Position numbers and translations under genes: made by a program. A stretch of 64,000 bases of DNA, from assembly GCA_910578835.1 (NCBI GenBank), contig CAJTSK010000014.1, positions 1 to 64,000 of the forward strand. The letters are read 5' to 3'. Under the pieces are notes generated by a model. That model made no database searches. It was not told where the DNA came from and was given only the letters and a program-made list of their open reading frames with translations. This document shows, in pieces, positions 12,615 through 22,324 of this stretch (positions within the stretch are counted from its first letter, which is position 1; each line of letters opens with the position of its first letter). The DNA is from an uncultured Muribaculum sp. (lineage in GTDB: Bacteria; Bacteroidota; Bacteroidia; Bacteroidales; Muribaculaceae).

Positions 12615-13550
12615 TTAGAGTGAAGCAGCGAGGGCGCCGTTGGTCTTGCGCACAGCTTCTGCGCTCTTGGCGAAGAGAGCTTTTTCCTCTTCGTTAAGCT
12701 TGATGTCGATAATTTTCTCGATACCATTTTTGCCGAGCAGACAGGGAACACCGATGCAGATATCGGTTTCGCCATACTCTCCTTCTACGAGTGCAGAGCA
12801 GGGGATGATGCGCTTCTGGTCGTGGAGCACAGCTGCGACAACCGCTGCCGATGCTGCACCGGGAGCATACCATGCTGAAGTGCCGAGAAGTGAAGTAAGT
12901 GTAGCACCGCCTACCATAGTGTCAGCTGCCACCTTGTCAAGTGTCTCCTTGTCAAGAAGCTGGGCTGCGGGGATACCGCGGTAAGTAGCGTAGCGGGTAA
13001 GAGGTATCATGGTGGTGTCACCGTGACCGCCGATTACCATTCCTTCGATTTCATTGGGGTTGGCATTGAGAGCCACGCTCAAGAAATATTTGAAGCGAGA
13101 GCTGTCAAGCGCGCCGCCCATACCGATGATACGGTTTTTGGGAAGTCCCGATACCTTATGGATAAGATAGGTCATTGTATCCATCGGGTTAGACACGCAA
13201 AGGATGATAGCGTTGGGTGAATACTTGAGCACATTGTCGGTAACCGACTTAACGATGCCTGCGTTAACGCCGATAAGCTCCTCACGGGTCATACCGGGCT
13301 TGCGGGGGATACCTGAAGTGATTACAACTACGTCACTGCCGGCGGTCTTCTCGTAGTCGTTTGTCACACCTGTCATGCGGGTGTTGATTGTGAGAAGATT
13401 GGCAGTCTGCATGATGTCCATGGTCTTGCCCTCAGCGAGACCTTCCTTGATGTCGATCAATACTACCTCGTCAGCGATGTTGTTGGTCACCAATACATTT
13501 GCACAGGTTGCTCCTACATTGCCCGCGCCTACAACTGTTACTTTTGACAT
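12615..13550 (-). CDS. mdh: Malate dehydrogenase
   Basis: NAD-dependent malate dehydrogenase of the lactate-dehydrogenase-like type, 311 residues. It converts oxaloacetate and malate, here on the reductive branch toward fumarate and succinate. Visible elements: the nucleotide-binding loop VVGAGNVGA (6-14), the substrate loop with IPRKPGMTR where Arg83 and Arg89 match the malate-specific arginines, Asn121 in CVSNPMD, Asp149/Arg152 in ALDSSRF, and catalytic His176 in GGHGDTT. It is monocistronic or leads weakly into the thioredoxin gene. A -7 box (TATTTTTG) lies upstream on the - strand. Confidence 0.96.
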   Translation of the reverse strand: MSKVTVVGAGNVGATCANVLVTNNIADEVVLIDIKEGLAEGKTMDIMQTANLLTINTRMTGVTNDYEKTAGSDVVVITSGIPRKPGMTREELIGVNAGIVKSVTDNVLKYSPNAIILCVSNPMDTMTYLIHKVSGLPKNRIIGMGGALDSSRFKYFLSVALNANPNEIEGMVIGGHGDTTMIPLTRYATYRGIPAAQLLDKETLDKVAADTMVGGATLTSLLGTSAWYAPGAASAAVVAAVLHDQKRIIPCSALVEGEYGETDICIGVPCLLGKNGIEKIIDIKLNEEEKALFAKSAEAVRKTNGALAASL

Positions 13551-13601
13551 ATCTTAATTGGTTTATTTTGGTTGAAAAATCTTTTCACTCTTATTCCTCT
13601 G

Positions 13602-13609
13602 CAAAAATA
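13602..13609 (-). promoter_or_regulatory. Candidate -7 box for mdh
   Basis: The - strand reads TATTTTTG here, fitting the Bacteroidales consensus TAnnTTTG, about 52 nt before the mdh start. A good -33 TTG is not seen at the expected distance. Confidence 0.45.
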
Positions 13610-13676
13610 CGGAAATATTTCCTTATTTTGAAATATTTTATAAAATTTTCTTTTCCCCTCCCTGCATGAATCATGG

Positions 13677-13710
13677 CATGTGTAAAATATATACATGTGT
13701 AAAATATATA
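13677..13710. repeat. Tandem 17-bp direct repeat
   Basis: Two perfect adjacent copies (13677-13693 and 13694-13710) of CATGTGTAAAATATATA in the mdh/rlhA intergenic region. It could be a slippage product or a duplicated binding site; nothing in the sequence decides. Confidence 0.85.
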
Positions 13711-13874
13711 AAGGAAGGTCAGATTAAATGATTGCACGTAAATTGTTTTAGCTTGTGATTTTGTGTTGCGCGTGCAGTTGCCTCTATTTTTGCTTAAATT
13801 TCATGGATTGTAGGTTGAATCGGTTGATTTTTAGATAATAAATGTTAATTACGGAAATTTTTCCTCAAATATTT

Positions 13875-13904
13875 TTGGCGAATAAAAATTAAACCGTACC
13901 TTTG
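13875..13904 (+). promoter_or_regulatory. Promoter upstream of rlhA-like gene
   Basis: TTG at 13875-13877 and TACCTTTG at 13897-13904 with 19 nt between them, a close match to the Bacteroidales -33/-7 promoter. The gene starts about 100 nt downstream. Confidence 0.7.
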
Positions 13905-14008
13905 TATCAGTTTTTCATGGTATTAGATTTAAGGTAAAAAGATTATTCGTCGTGACGACGAGTAATTTTTTTTATGCCCTTTTCGTTATCATGTAAATAT
14001 GTTTATTT

Positions 14009-15847
14009 ATGAAGCAGGAGTCCCCGAGAAAAATAGAGTTGCTTGCCCCCGCCCGTAATGCCGATATTGCCATTGAGGCGATAAAGCATGGCGCCGATGC
14101 CGTGTATATAGGAGCGGAGGGGTTTGGCGCGCGTGCCGCCGCAGGAAATCAGATACATGACATAGAGCGTCTGGTGGAGTTTGCCCATCGTTATCTGGCG
14201 CGGGTCTATGTCACGGTCAACACTATTATATATGATAGCGAGCTGCGCGAGGTGGAACGCATGATTAAGCGGTTGTACAATGCAGGCGTAGACGCGTTGA
14301 TAGTGCAGGATATGGCGGTGTTGCGCATGGATATTCCCCCGATAGCCCTTCATGCAAGTACGCAGTGTGACACCCGTACACCCGCGCAGGCGCGTTTTTT
14401 ACAAGATGTAGGTTTCTCACAGATTGTGTTGCCGCGCGAGCTGACCCTTGACGAGATACGTGCCATGCATGAGGCGGTAAGTGTCCCGCTTGAGTCATTT
14501 GTACACGGGGCTCTCTGCGTAAGCTACAGCGGTGACTGTCATGCAAGCCAGGTGTTGAAGGGGCGTAGCGCCAACCGGGGAGAGTGTGCGCAGATATGCC
14601 GTTTGCCTTACGACCTCTATGATGGCAGGGGCAATCGAGTCGAGACCGGACGTCATCTGCTTTCGTTGCGCGACATGAACCGTTCTGCCGACATCTTAGC
14701 CATGCTTGACGCCGGGGTCAGTTCATTTAAGATTGAGGGACGGCTGAAAGATGCCGGTTACGTGAAAAATGTGGTTAGCTACTACGACCGCAAATTACGG
14801 GAGATAACCGGGCGTTACCCCGACCGTTTCTGTCGCTTGTCGGCTGGTTGTTCCGAAACCTCTTTCACTCCTGATGTAAGGAAAAGTTTCAACCGCGGAT
14901 TTACAACATATTTTCTCAACGGCACAGAACCGTCAATCGGGTCGATTTATACGCCTAAATCACAGGGCGAACCTGTGGGGCGTGTCGTGAAGAGCGACGG
15001 CAAGATGATTGAGGCGCGCCTTGACTCGCGCTTGTCAAATGGTGACGGTATCATATATTTCGATGACCGCAAGGAGCTTGTCGGATTTCGCCTGAACCGT
15101 GTCGAGGGGTCGCGTTTGTTTCCCGCTGCAAAGGTGATGCCAAAGCCGGGAACTCTCTTATACCGCAACAGCGACAAGGCTTTTGACGACTTGCTTCGTA
15201 AAGAGTCGGCGGTACGCACAATCGCCATTGACATGACACTGCGTGTTGCCGGGGAAAGGCTTATGCTTGATGTCGCCGATGAACGCGGAAATGCAGTGAC
15301 GGCATCAATCGAAGCCGGGGAGATGGAGGCTGCGCAATCTGACCAGACTGAACCGCGTCGACGCGCACTCGGAAAACTTGGCGGTACAGGCTACAGGCTC
15401 GTTTCGCTCGATGACCGCGCAGGCAATCGCTTTATTACGGCAGGAATGCTCGCCTCGTTGCGCCGGGAGGCAATAGCGCTCCTTGATAGCGCCAACCTTA
15501 TGAGGTATTGCCGCGAATTGCGCCGTCCCGAAGATAAGGACGCTCTTTATCCTGTTACCGGTATGGATTATCATTACAATGTATCTAACGATGTCGCGAC
15601 GCGGTTTTACCGCAGTCATGGCGTAAAAGATATATCGCCCGCCATCGAGACCTCACCCGTGATTCCCGGAAGCGAAGTGCAGGTGATGACAACTCGCTAC
15701 TGCTTGCGCCGCGAACTTGGCTCATGCCTGAAAAAGGGAGGTGCCGCTAAACTAGCCGGTCCGCTCACGCTCCGTTCCGGCAACATGACCTTGCATCTTG
15801 ACTTTGATTGCAACGCCTGCCTGATGCATGTGAAGGCAAAGAGATAG
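14009..15847 (+). CDS. rlhA: U32 family protein, RlhA-type (23S rRNA hydroxylation)
   Basis: A 612-residue U32 protein. U32 proteins were once called peptidases but act in RNA hydroxylation; RlhA hydroxylates C2501 of 23S rRNA. The sequence follows the E. coli RlhA pattern from memory: ELLAPARNADIAIEAIKHGA at 10-29, FAHRYLARVYVTVNT at 58-72, LHASTQCDTRTPAQARFLQD at 114-133, and FVHGALCVSYSGDC at 164-177. Cysteines 170, 177, 193 and 197 (in RGECAQICRLP) can form the iron-sulfur site. A DUF3656-like C-terminal half follows. The gene stops 1 nt before the convergent efflux gene. Another U32 paralogue (TrhP-type) is less likely. Confidence 0.8.
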   Translation: MKQESPRKIELLAPARNADIAIEAIKHGADAVYIGAEGFGARAAAGNQIHDIERLVEFAHRYLARVYVTVNTIIYDSELREVERMIKRLYNAGVDALIVQDMAVLRMDIPPIALHASTQCDTRTPAQARFLQDVGFSQIVLPRELTLDEIRAMHEAVSVPLESFVHGALCVSYSGDCHASQVLKGRSANRGECAQICRLPYDLYDGRGNRVETGRHLLSLRDMNRSADILAMLDAGVSSFKIEGRLKDAGYVKNVVSYYDRKLREITGRYPDRFCRLSAGCSETSFTPDVRKSFNRGFTTYFLNGTEPSIGSIYTPKSQGEPVGRVVKSDGKMIEARLDSRLSNGDGIIYFDDRKELVGFRLNRVEGSRLFPAAKVMPKPGTLLYRNSDKAFDDLLRKESAVRTIAIDMTLRVAGERLMLDVADERGNAVTASIEAGEMEAAQSDQTEPRRRALGKLGGTGYRLVSLDDRAGNRFITAGMLASLRREAIALLDSANLMRYCRELRRPEDKDALYPVTGMDYHYNVSNDVATRFYRSHGVKDISPAIETSPVIPGSEVQVMTTRYCLRRELGSCLKKGGAAKLAGPLTLRSGNMTLHLDFDCNACLMHVKAKR

Positions 15848-15848
15848 C

Positions 15849-17225
15849 TCACTGCTGCCAGCCGCCGCCGAGAGCTTTGTATAACTGCACGATTACAAGT
15901 TCCTTGTTGCGCAGGGCATTGCTCAGGTTAATCTGGGCATCGAAGTAGCTACGCTGTGCGTCAAGTACATCAATGTAGCCTATTACGCCATTGATATATT
16001 GCAGCTGGGCAAGTTCCATTGTGGTTTTTGATGCTTGTTCGAGTTCTGCCATCGACTCATAGATATCCTGTATCTTATTATAGTCGACAATGGCGTTGCG
16101 CACTTCCATAAATGCATTAAGCACCACTTTTTCATAGTTGTAGCACTCCTGCTCATACACTGCCTGTTGCGCCCTGTAAGCTCCTTGGCGACGACCGAAG
16201 TCAAAGAGAGGACCGAGCAGCGAGGCGCCGAGAAAGTGCATCGGCGACTTGAAGAAGTCGGAAAACTCATCGCTTTCAAGACCGCCTGTCGCTGTAAGGG
16301 TAAGTCGCGGAAACCTGTTGGTATATGCTACTCCTACTGCAGCATTGGCGGCAATCAGGCTCTGTTCGGCAGCTCTTACATCAGGACGGCGTTCGAGCAG
16401 GGTTGATGGAAGTCCTACAGGCAGGTCGTCGGGCAGGGTGATGCGCTTACGCTGCGGATTGCGCTCGATGGTCGTAGGAAAGTCGCCGGCGAGAAATGAA
16501 ATTTCATTCTCTTTCAAAGCTATGTCGCGTTCAAGTATCGGGACATGTGTTGCCGTGCGCGCAAGCTCCATTTTTGCCTGCTGATAAGAGGTCTCGGAGG
16601 TGAGTCCCCCCTCAAAACGCAGTTTGGCAAGGCGCACACTCTCTTTTCGCGCATCAAGGGTCTGCTTTACGATACTTAATTCATTGTCAAGAGCCACCAG
16701 CTCAAAGTAAGCCTGAGCCACCTGAGCTATGAGTGATATGGTGAGACCACGGCGATTTTCCACGCTCTCCAGCAGCAACGCCTTGCTACGGTCATTTGCC
16801 CATCGCAGATTTCCCCATAGGTCGAGTTCCCACGACAGGGACGCTTTCAATCCGTTTTCAGGGTCGTTTTTGTAGTGGTCACCACCGTAGTTAAGCCCCT
16901 CTTTCTGCACATAAGCCTGTCCGTTGACAGTAGGGAATAGGTTGGCTATCTCCACGCGCTTCCTTGCAGCAAGCTCCTTGATACGGGCATCGGCTATCTT
17001 GAGGTCCTTGTTGTGCTCAAGCGTATGCTCAATGAGGCGCGACAACACGGAGTCATTATATATGTCCCACCATGCGAGGTCGGCGATTGAAAACGTGTCG
17101 GTGTCATGTCCCTTTTCCAAGGTTACGGGGACCGCCATCTGCGGTTTTGTATATTTCTGTCCGAGCTTGCATCCGCTGAGGATTATTGCAAGCATCATTA
17201 TATATGGGATAAAACGAGTCTTCAT
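15849..17225 (-). CDS. RND efflux outer membrane channel lipoprotein (OprM/NodT-like)
   Basis: Outer membrane factor of a tripartite pump, 458 residues. The signal peptide ends in lipobox LSGC with Cys19, and the start of the mature protein with KYTKPQ is typical of the OprM/CusC group. Two repeated TolC-type helical halves follow, with the family segment LPSTLLERRPDVRAAEQSL around residues 265-283 and LGPLFDFGRR. It forms the channel across the outer membrane for the inner pump encoded just upstream. Its start overlaps the stop of the pump gene by 4 nt (ATGA), so the three genes are one operon. Confidence 0.93.
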   Translation of the reverse strand: MKTRFIPYIMMLAIILSGCKLGQKYTKPQMAVPVTLEKGHDTDTFSIADLAWWDIYNDSVLSRLIEHTLEHNKDLKIADARIKELAARKRVEIANLFPTVNGQAYVQKEGLNYGGDHYKNDPENGLKASLSWELDLWGNLRWANDRSKALLLESVENRRGLTISLIAQVAQAYFELVALDNELSIVKQTLDARKESVRLAKLRFEGGLTSETSYQQAKMELARTATHVPILERDIALKENEISFLAGDFPTTIERNPQRKRITLPDDLPVGLPSTLLERRPDVRAAEQSLIAANAAVGVAYTNRFPRLTLTATGGLESDEFSDFFKSPMHFLGASLLGPLFDFGRRQGAYRAQQAVYEQECYNYEKVVLNAFMEVRNAIVDYNKIQDIYESMAELEQASKTTMELAQLQYINGVIGYIDVLDAQRSYFDAQINLSNALRNKELVIVQLYKALGGGWQQ

Positions 17226-20200
17226 TTTTTCTTATGGAAAATGTGAGTCAGCTTTTTTGCTTTAACGGGTATATGTAGCTGCGGATAGCGGTTGCGCAGA
17301 CGGTTCATGACGCGGTAGATCAGCACGAAGAAGAAGGGTACGAGTATGATACCTGCCACCACGGCTACAATCATGCCGAAGAATACACCTGTGCCGATAG
17401 CCTGACGGCTTGCCGAGCCGGGACCCGACGCAATCACCATAGGCAGCATACCGAGGATGAAGGCGAGCGATGTCATGAGGATGGGGCGGAAGCGTAGACG
17501 GGCGGCGTAGATTGCTGCCTGAAGGGCATCGACACCATTGTCGGTCTGCTCCTTGGCAAATTCCACAATCAGGATGGCATTTTTTGCCGCCATACCCATA
17601 AGCATCACGAGTCCGATCTGGAAATAGACATCGTTTTCGAGCCCGCACGCCCATTCGCCTATATAGGCTCCGAAGGCTGCTACCGGAAGCGAAAGCAATA
17701 CCGCCGCCGGCACCGTCCAGCTTTCATAAAGAGCCGCCAGGAAGAGGAACACGAAGAGAAACACGAGGGTCAGCACAAGTCCGGTCTGTCCGCCCGCTTT
17801 TTTCTCTTGAAACGATAGTCCGCTCCATTCCACGCCTATGTTTTCGGGCAGTTTCTCTTGCGCAATGCGCTCCACGATATCCATTGCCTCTCCCGAGCTG
17901 TAGCCCTTTGCCGCCTCTCCGCGGATTACGGCGCTGTTAAACATGTTGAAGCGCTTGATATTGCCCGGTCCCGTGGTAAACGATGAGGTGCCGAGCGATG
18001 TCAGCGGTATCATCGCGTCGCCGTTGCCTCTTACGAAGAAGAGGTTGATGTTTTCACGATGTTCACGGTAGGGGGCTTCAGCCTGGATATATACGCGGTA
18101 GACGCGGTTAAACATGTTGAAGTCGTTGACATATACCGAGCCGGTGTAGGCTTTCATCGTGGCAAAAACATCGGCGAGGGGTACGCCTGCAAATTTCACT
18201 TTGTCGCGGTCGACATCGAAGTATAGCTGCGGTATATCGGCTTGCAGTGACGTGGAAAGTCCTGCAACCTTTTTATTCATCGATGCATATTTCATCACTG
18301 TGTCGGTGGCTGCGATAAGGTCGTCAAGCGATGCGTCGCCTCGCGCCTCAAGTTGCATCTCGAAGCCTCCCGACTGTCCTAAGCCGGGGATGACCGGAGG
18401 CTTTGAGAGATAAACCTTACACTCGGGATATTCAGAGAGGTCTTTTCTCACTTGAGCCATGATGTCGTCGATTGTCTCGTCGTCGCGCTCTTCCCATGGT
18501 TTTAAAATCACGGTAAGCTCGCTGCGCGCCTGGCTGCTGCCCACTTGTGAGCTGCTGCCCGCCACGCTCTGTACAAATTCCACAGCCGGGTTATCCATCA
18601 GATAGCTGATAGCACGTTCGGTCACGAGGCGTGTGCGCTCAAGTGTCGCCCCCTCGGGCAGTTCAAGTTCCACTTTGAAGTAGCCTTGGTCTTCAACCGG
18701 GAGGAAGCTTGACGGCATAAGCTTATTGATTACGAAGATTGCCACAATCATCAAGCCGAAGCCGGCGATTACGCGTTTCTTGTATTTGAGGCTGTCGCCT
18801 ATGACTTTGACATATCGGGAATTGCCTTTGGCAAGCCATTCGTTGATTTTGCGGAACACTATATTTTTCTTCTCACCTTCTTGCCGGGGGCGCAGGATAA
18901 GTGAGCACATCACCGGGCTTAGCGTGAGAGCCACGACTGCCGACAGAAGTACCGACACCACGATTGTCACCGTAAACTGACGGTAGAGCTGTCCGGTGAT
19001 TCCGCCCAGGAAGCTCACCGGCACAAACACAGCGGCAAGCACAAGAGACGTGGCTATAATAGGGCTTGCAAGTCCCTGCATCGCCTTCTTTGTCGCCTCG
19101 TAGGGTGGCAGATGTTCCTCTTCCATCACGCGCTCGACATTTTCGACCACGACTATGGCATCGTCGACGACTATACCGATGGCGAGCACGAGTCCGAGCA
19201 GGGTGAGCATATTGAGCGAGAAGCCGAATATGAGCATGAAGCCGAATGTTCCTATAAGCGAAATCGGCACGGCTACAAGCGGGATAAGGGTGGCACGCCA
19301 TGACTGGAGCGACAGGTACACCACGAAAATCACCAGTATGAGTGCCTCAAACAGGGTCTTGTACACCTCGTGGATTGACTCGGAGATGTAAGTGGTCATG
19401 TCAAACGGTATCTCATAGCTGAGCCCGTCGGGGAAGTTGGCGCTGATTTCTTCCATTGCCTCCTTGACGCGGTTGGCTACATCCATGGCGTTGGCGCCGG
19501 GGAGCATGTAGATGGCAAGCACGGCTGCGTTTTCGCCGTTGATGCCGCTCTCGGTGTTGTAGCTCTGCGCCTCAAGCGATATGCGCGCAACGTCGCGAAG
19601 GCGTATGATTGAGCCGTCGGGGTTGGCTCGTACCACGATTTCCTCAAACTGGTTGACCGTGGAGAGTCGACCCTGCGTGGTGATGGGTATCGTCACGTCA
19701 AGTCCCTTGGTAGGTTGCTGTCCGAGTACTCCGGCCGCTGATTCACGGTTTTGGTCTTTCAGCGCTTTCTGGAGGTCGGCGACAGTAATGCCCAGATTGG
19801 CGAGCTTGTCGGGCTGTACCCATATCTGCATGGCGTAATAGCGGCTGCCGATTTGCGATACACGTCCTACGCCGGGGATACGGCGCAACAGGTCAAGTAC
19901 ATTGAGTGTCGCGAAGTTACTCAGGTATATCTCGTCAAATTTAGGGTCAGATGACTGTATGCATATTGTGAGCAGCTGGCTCGGAGCCTGCTTCTCGACC
20001 GAGATTCCGTTTTGCACCACCTCTGCCGGAAGTCGCGACTCGGCGAGCTTCACGCGATTCTGTATCTCTACGGCAGCAAGGTCGGCATTGGCGGAGATGT
20101 CAAATGTCACCGTTGCCGAAAATGAGCCCGAATTGGAGCTTGATGATTCCATATAGAGCATGCCGGGCGTACCGTTGAGTTCCTGCTCGATAGGAGTGGC

Positions 20201-20386
20201 GACCGCCTGTGATACGGTGAGCGCGCTTGCTCCGGGATATGACGCGCTGATTTTTACGACCGGGGGTGTGATCTGGGGATACTGGTCGATAGGGAGCATG
20301 GTGAGTCCGATGATACCTACGATTACAATCAGTATCGACAAGACCATTGAAAATACAGGCCTGTCTATGAAAAAGCTTACTTTCAT
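17222..20386 (-). CDS. RND multidrug efflux transporter, HAE1 family (AcrB-like)
   Basis: Inner membrane proton-driven pump of 1054 residues with the usual 12 membrane segments and two large periplasmic loops. The proton relay residues are present: Asp408 and Asp409 in GIVVDDAIVVVENVER, and the Lys of GMAAKNAILIVEFAKE in the tenth segment. The N-terminus MKVSFFIDRPVFSMVLSILI is typical of HAE1 pumps for drugs, bile salts and other hydrophobic compounds. The adaptor gene lies 19 nt upstream and the channel gene overlaps downstream. The substrate range cannot be read from sequence. Confidence 0.96.
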   Translation of the reverse strand: MKVSFFIDRPVFSMVLSILIVIVGIIGLTMLPIDQYPQITPPVVKISASYPGASALTVSQAVATPIEQELNGTPGMLYMESSSSNSGSFSATVTFDISANADLAAVEIQNRVKLAESRLPAEVVQNGISVEKQAPSQLLTICIQSSDPKFDEIYLSNFATLNVLDLLRRIPGVGRVSQIGSRYYAMQIWVQPDKLANLGITVADLQKALKDQNRESAAGVLGQQPTKGLDVTIPITTQGRLSTVNQFEEIVVRANPDGSIIRLRDVARISLEAQSYNTESGINGENAAVLAIYMLPGANAMDVANRVKEAMEEISANFPDGLSYEIPFDMTTYISESIHEVYKTLFEALILVIFVVYLSLQSWRATLIPLVAVPISLIGTFGFMLIFGFSLNMLTLLGLVLAIGIVVDDAIVVVENVERVMEEEHLPPYEATKKAMQGLASPIIATSLVLAAVFVPVSFLGGITGQLYRQFTVTIVVSVLLSAVVALTLSPVMCSLILRPRQEGEKKNIVFRKINEWLAKGNSRYVKVIGDSLKYKKRVIAGFGLMIVAIFVINKLMPSSFLPVEDQGYFKVELELPEGATLERTRLVTERAISYLMDNPAVEFVQSVAGSSSQVGSSQARSELTVILKPWEERDDETIDDIMAQVRKDLSEYPECKVYLSKPPVIPGLGQSGGFEMQLEARGDASLDDLIAATDTVMKYASMNKKVAGLSTSLQADIPQLYFDVDRDKVKFAGVPLADVFATMKAYTGSVYVNDFNMFNRVYRVYIQAEAPYREHRENINLFFVRGNGDAMIPLTSLGTSSFTTGPGNIKRFNMFNSAVIRGEAAKGYSSGEAMDIVERIAQEKLPENIGVEWSGLSFQEKKAGGQTGLVLTLVFLFVFLFLAALYESWTVPAAVLLSLPVAAFGAYIGEWACGLENDVYFQIGLVMLMGMAAKNAILIVEFAKEQTDNGVDALQAAIYAARLRFRPILMTSLAFILGMLPMVIASGPGSASRQAIGTGVFFGMIVAVVAGIILVPFFFVLIYRVMNRLRNRYPQLHIPVKAKKLTHIFHKKK

Positions 20387-20405
20387 GCTGTTGTGTACTT
20401 GTGGA

Positions 20406-21545
20406 TTAATCTGCGTCGGTGTCGGAAGTCACCGCGTCGCTCACTCTCACTTTCATGCCCGGGGTTAGCTTGTGATAACCTTCAACCACGACATTTTCGC
20501 CCGGGTTAAGTCCGCGCTCCACTACCATGTTGTTGAGGAACTCCGGTCCTACTTCGATGAAGCGTTTCTCCACCGTGGAGTCGGGGCGCATTACAAATAT
20601 ATGGGCACCGCCCTTCTCGATGCTGATGGCACGGGTGGGAACCACCGTCGCCTTTTCCCTCACGTCGAGCAATACCTTTACCTTGGTAAACTGTCCCGGC
20701 AAGATGGCGCGCTCCGGATTGGGCATCTCAGCGCGTACGGAGAATGTTCCGGTATTGGGGTCGACCGTTGGCTCGGCGAAGTCCACCATTCCTTTATGCA
20801 GATATACCGTGTTGTCGGCAAGGGTGATGGTCACGTAAGGTTGCCAAGCGCGGTTTTCATCTTTCTGACCGAAATCCACGTTGCGCTCCTTGCTCTTCAG
20901 ATAGTCGAGCGCAGTCATGCTGAAGTCGATAAGCACCGTGTCGCTCTTCACGATAGTGGCGAGGAGCGATTTTGCACCGGGACCAACGAGAGTACCCAGG
21001 TCGACATTGCGTTCACTGATGTGTCCGGATATCGGGGAGCGTACAGTGGTGTAGCCGAGTTCCAGTTCCGACTGCGCGACGTCGGCGCGGCTCATCGCTA
21101 CCGATGCCTTGGCTGTCTCGTATGCCGCGATAGCATTGTCAAGGTCAAGCTGGCTGGCTGCGTTTTGCTCGTAGAGCGGTCTTATTCGTTCAAGGTCACG
21201 CTTTGCTTTCTGCTCCTGTGACTCATCTTTTTTCAGTTGTGCCCTGGCTTTATCTACTTTTGCCCGGTACTGGTCGGGATTGATGATAAACAGTACCTGA
21301 TTTTTCTTTACATATGTACCCTCTTCAAAGAGCATCTTTTCAAGATATCCTTCTACACGGGCGCGTACCTCGACAAACTGTTGAGCGCGTACCCTGCCTA
21401 CATATTCGCCGTAAATTTCGACATCTTCTTGTGCCGCCGGCTGTATGGAAACAACAGGGAGTGTGGTCTCGCTCTTCTTACATCCCGTTGCAATTATCGG
21501 GAGTGCTATGCCTAATAATATGGCTGACAGATATTTATTACCCAT
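20406..21545 (-). CDS. RND efflux periplasmic adaptor lipoprotein (AcrA-like)
   Basis: Membrane fusion protein of 379 residues. The signal peptide ends in lipobox ATGC with Cys22. The order of parts is as expected: first half lipoyl domain (EVRARVEGYLEKMLFEEGTY), a coiled-coil hairpin at about residues 95-165, second lipoyl half (YTTVRSPISGHISERNVDLG), a beta-barrel domain, and the membrane-proximal domain ending LTPGMKVRVSD. It links the inner pump to the outer channel. First gene of the pump operon. No TetR-type repressor is adjacent, so regulation is not evident. Confidence 0.95.
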   Translation of the reverse strand: MGNKYLSAILLGIALPIIATGCKKSETTLPVVSIQPAAQEDVEIYGEYVGRVRAQQFVEVRARVEGYLEKMLFEEGTYVKKNQVLFIINPDQYRAKVDKARAQLKKDESQEQKAKRDLERIRPLYEQNAASQLDLDNAIAAYETAKASVAMSRADVAQSELELGYTTVRSPISGHISERNVDLGTLVGPGAKSLLATIVKSDTVLIDFSMTALDYLKSKERNVDFGQKDENRAWQPYVTITLADNTVYLHKGMVDFAEPTVDPNTGTFSVRAEMPNPERAILPGQFTKVKVLLDVREKATVVPTRAISIEKGGAHIFVMRPDSTVEKRFIEVGPEFLNNMVVERGLNPGENVVVEGYHKLTPGMKVRVSDAVTSDTDAD

Positions 21546-21657
21546 TGTCTTGTTGTTAATATGAGTATGAATATGAATGATTTCCTTCTAAGCTATGATG
21601 ACTTATTATTTTAACAATTAAGTCATAATAGAGTTCAATCAAGAAAATTTCCTGATG

Positions 21658-21665
21658 CAAAGATA
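21658..21665 (-). promoter_or_regulatory. Candidate -7 box for the RND operon
   Basis: The - strand reads TATCTTTG, matching TAnnTTTG, about 112 nt upstream of the adaptor start. A TTG (CAA at 21688-21690) lies 22 nt further upstream, slightly long for the usual spacing. Confidence 0.5.
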
Positions 21666-21812
21666 GCGTATCTTTATGTAATACATGCAAAACTATGCAC
21701 GGCGTATATTTACATATTGTTGCTGTTTATTTACATTACATGACAGGAAGGAGAAAAAACATTTTCTGAAAAAATTTGTTATAATTATATGTTATAGATT
21801 GCAAAAAAATCG

Positions 21813-21820
21813 TAAATTTG
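21813..21820 (+). promoter_or_regulatory. Candidate -7 box for winged-helix gene
   Basis: TAAATTTG, a match to TAnnTTTG, 66 nt before the start codon. The -33 region has only a weak TGTT element. Confidence 0.5.
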
Positions 21821-21886
21821 CCATCAGTAGTAGAACTTAACAGGAGTAAACTCATTTATATGTCTAACAAATAAATACTTACGACA

Positions 21887-22093
21887 ATGAACATTGACAC
21901 TATCGGCTACAACGCCGGCCTTGTGTGGAATGCGCTTAATGAAGCTGACGCGCTTGGGCTAAAACAAATCAAGAAAGTTACAAAATTGAAAGATAAGGAG
22001 CTTTACGCAGCTCTTGGATGGCTTGCTCGTGAAAACAAGATTCTCATCGCAGAAAATGAAGATGATAAGGATGTAATAATTTCACTCGCATAA
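21887..22093 (+). CDS. Small winged-helix protein (DUF2582-like)
   Basis: A 68-residue protein with a winged helix-turn-helix pattern over nearly its whole length: NAGLVWNALNEADALGL, then LKQIKKVTKLKDKELYAALG and the wing ARENKILIAENEDD. Such single-domain wHTH proteins are common in Bacteroidales and of unknown role. They could bind DNA or act as protein interaction modules. It stands alone, with its own promoter-like box and a terminator 28 nt after the stop. Its position beside the divergent efflux operon makes regulation of that operon possible, but there is no direct evidence. Confidence 0.8.
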   Translation: MNIDTIGYNAGLVWNALNEADALGLKQIKKVTKLKDKELYAALGWLARENKILIAENEDDKDVIISLA

Positions 22094-22120
22094 AGAACTT
22101 CGATATTCTACACTATACAT

Positions 22121-22151
22121 AGGAGGGTGTACGCGGTACATCCTCTTTTTT
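22121..22151 (+). terminator. Terminator after winged-helix gene
   Basis: A 12-bp stem with two G:T pairs (22121-22132 with 22136-22147), a 3-nt loop GCG, and a T-run to 22151. Confidence 0.8.
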
Positions 22152-22324
22152 ATTGTGGTATTGCTGTGCTGTCGTAAAAAGTAGCTTTTAGTTTTTTATT
22201 GTCAATAATAACTTTTGTTAGGCAACCCGTCAGGGAAATTCTTGTTTTACGTAAACAGTATCTGACTTCCGAATCATGCAGGGGTTAGGAACTCACTTAA
22301 GTCAAACAAAAAAGTTTTCTAATT

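Larger units (their letters stand above)
13551..14008. other. 458-nt divergent intergenic region
   Basis: AT-rich spacer between mdh (-) and the U32 gene (+). It holds candidate promoters for both, a tandem 17-bp repeat at 13677-13710, and no open reading frame that looks coding. No RNA gene was recognised. Confidence 0.7.
21546..21886. other. 341-nt divergent intergenic region
   Basis: AT-rich region between the efflux operon and the small winged-helix gene. It contains candidate -7 boxes on both strands (21658-21665 on -, 21813-21820 on +) and no coding-like frame. Confidence 0.6.

Noticed and set aside
22200..22324. preQ1 or other riboswitch in front of the QueD-like gene
   Set aside because: The A-rich tail AAAAAAGTTTT is there, but the small stem and conserved loop of preQ1-I could not be made; no other aptamer pattern was recognised.
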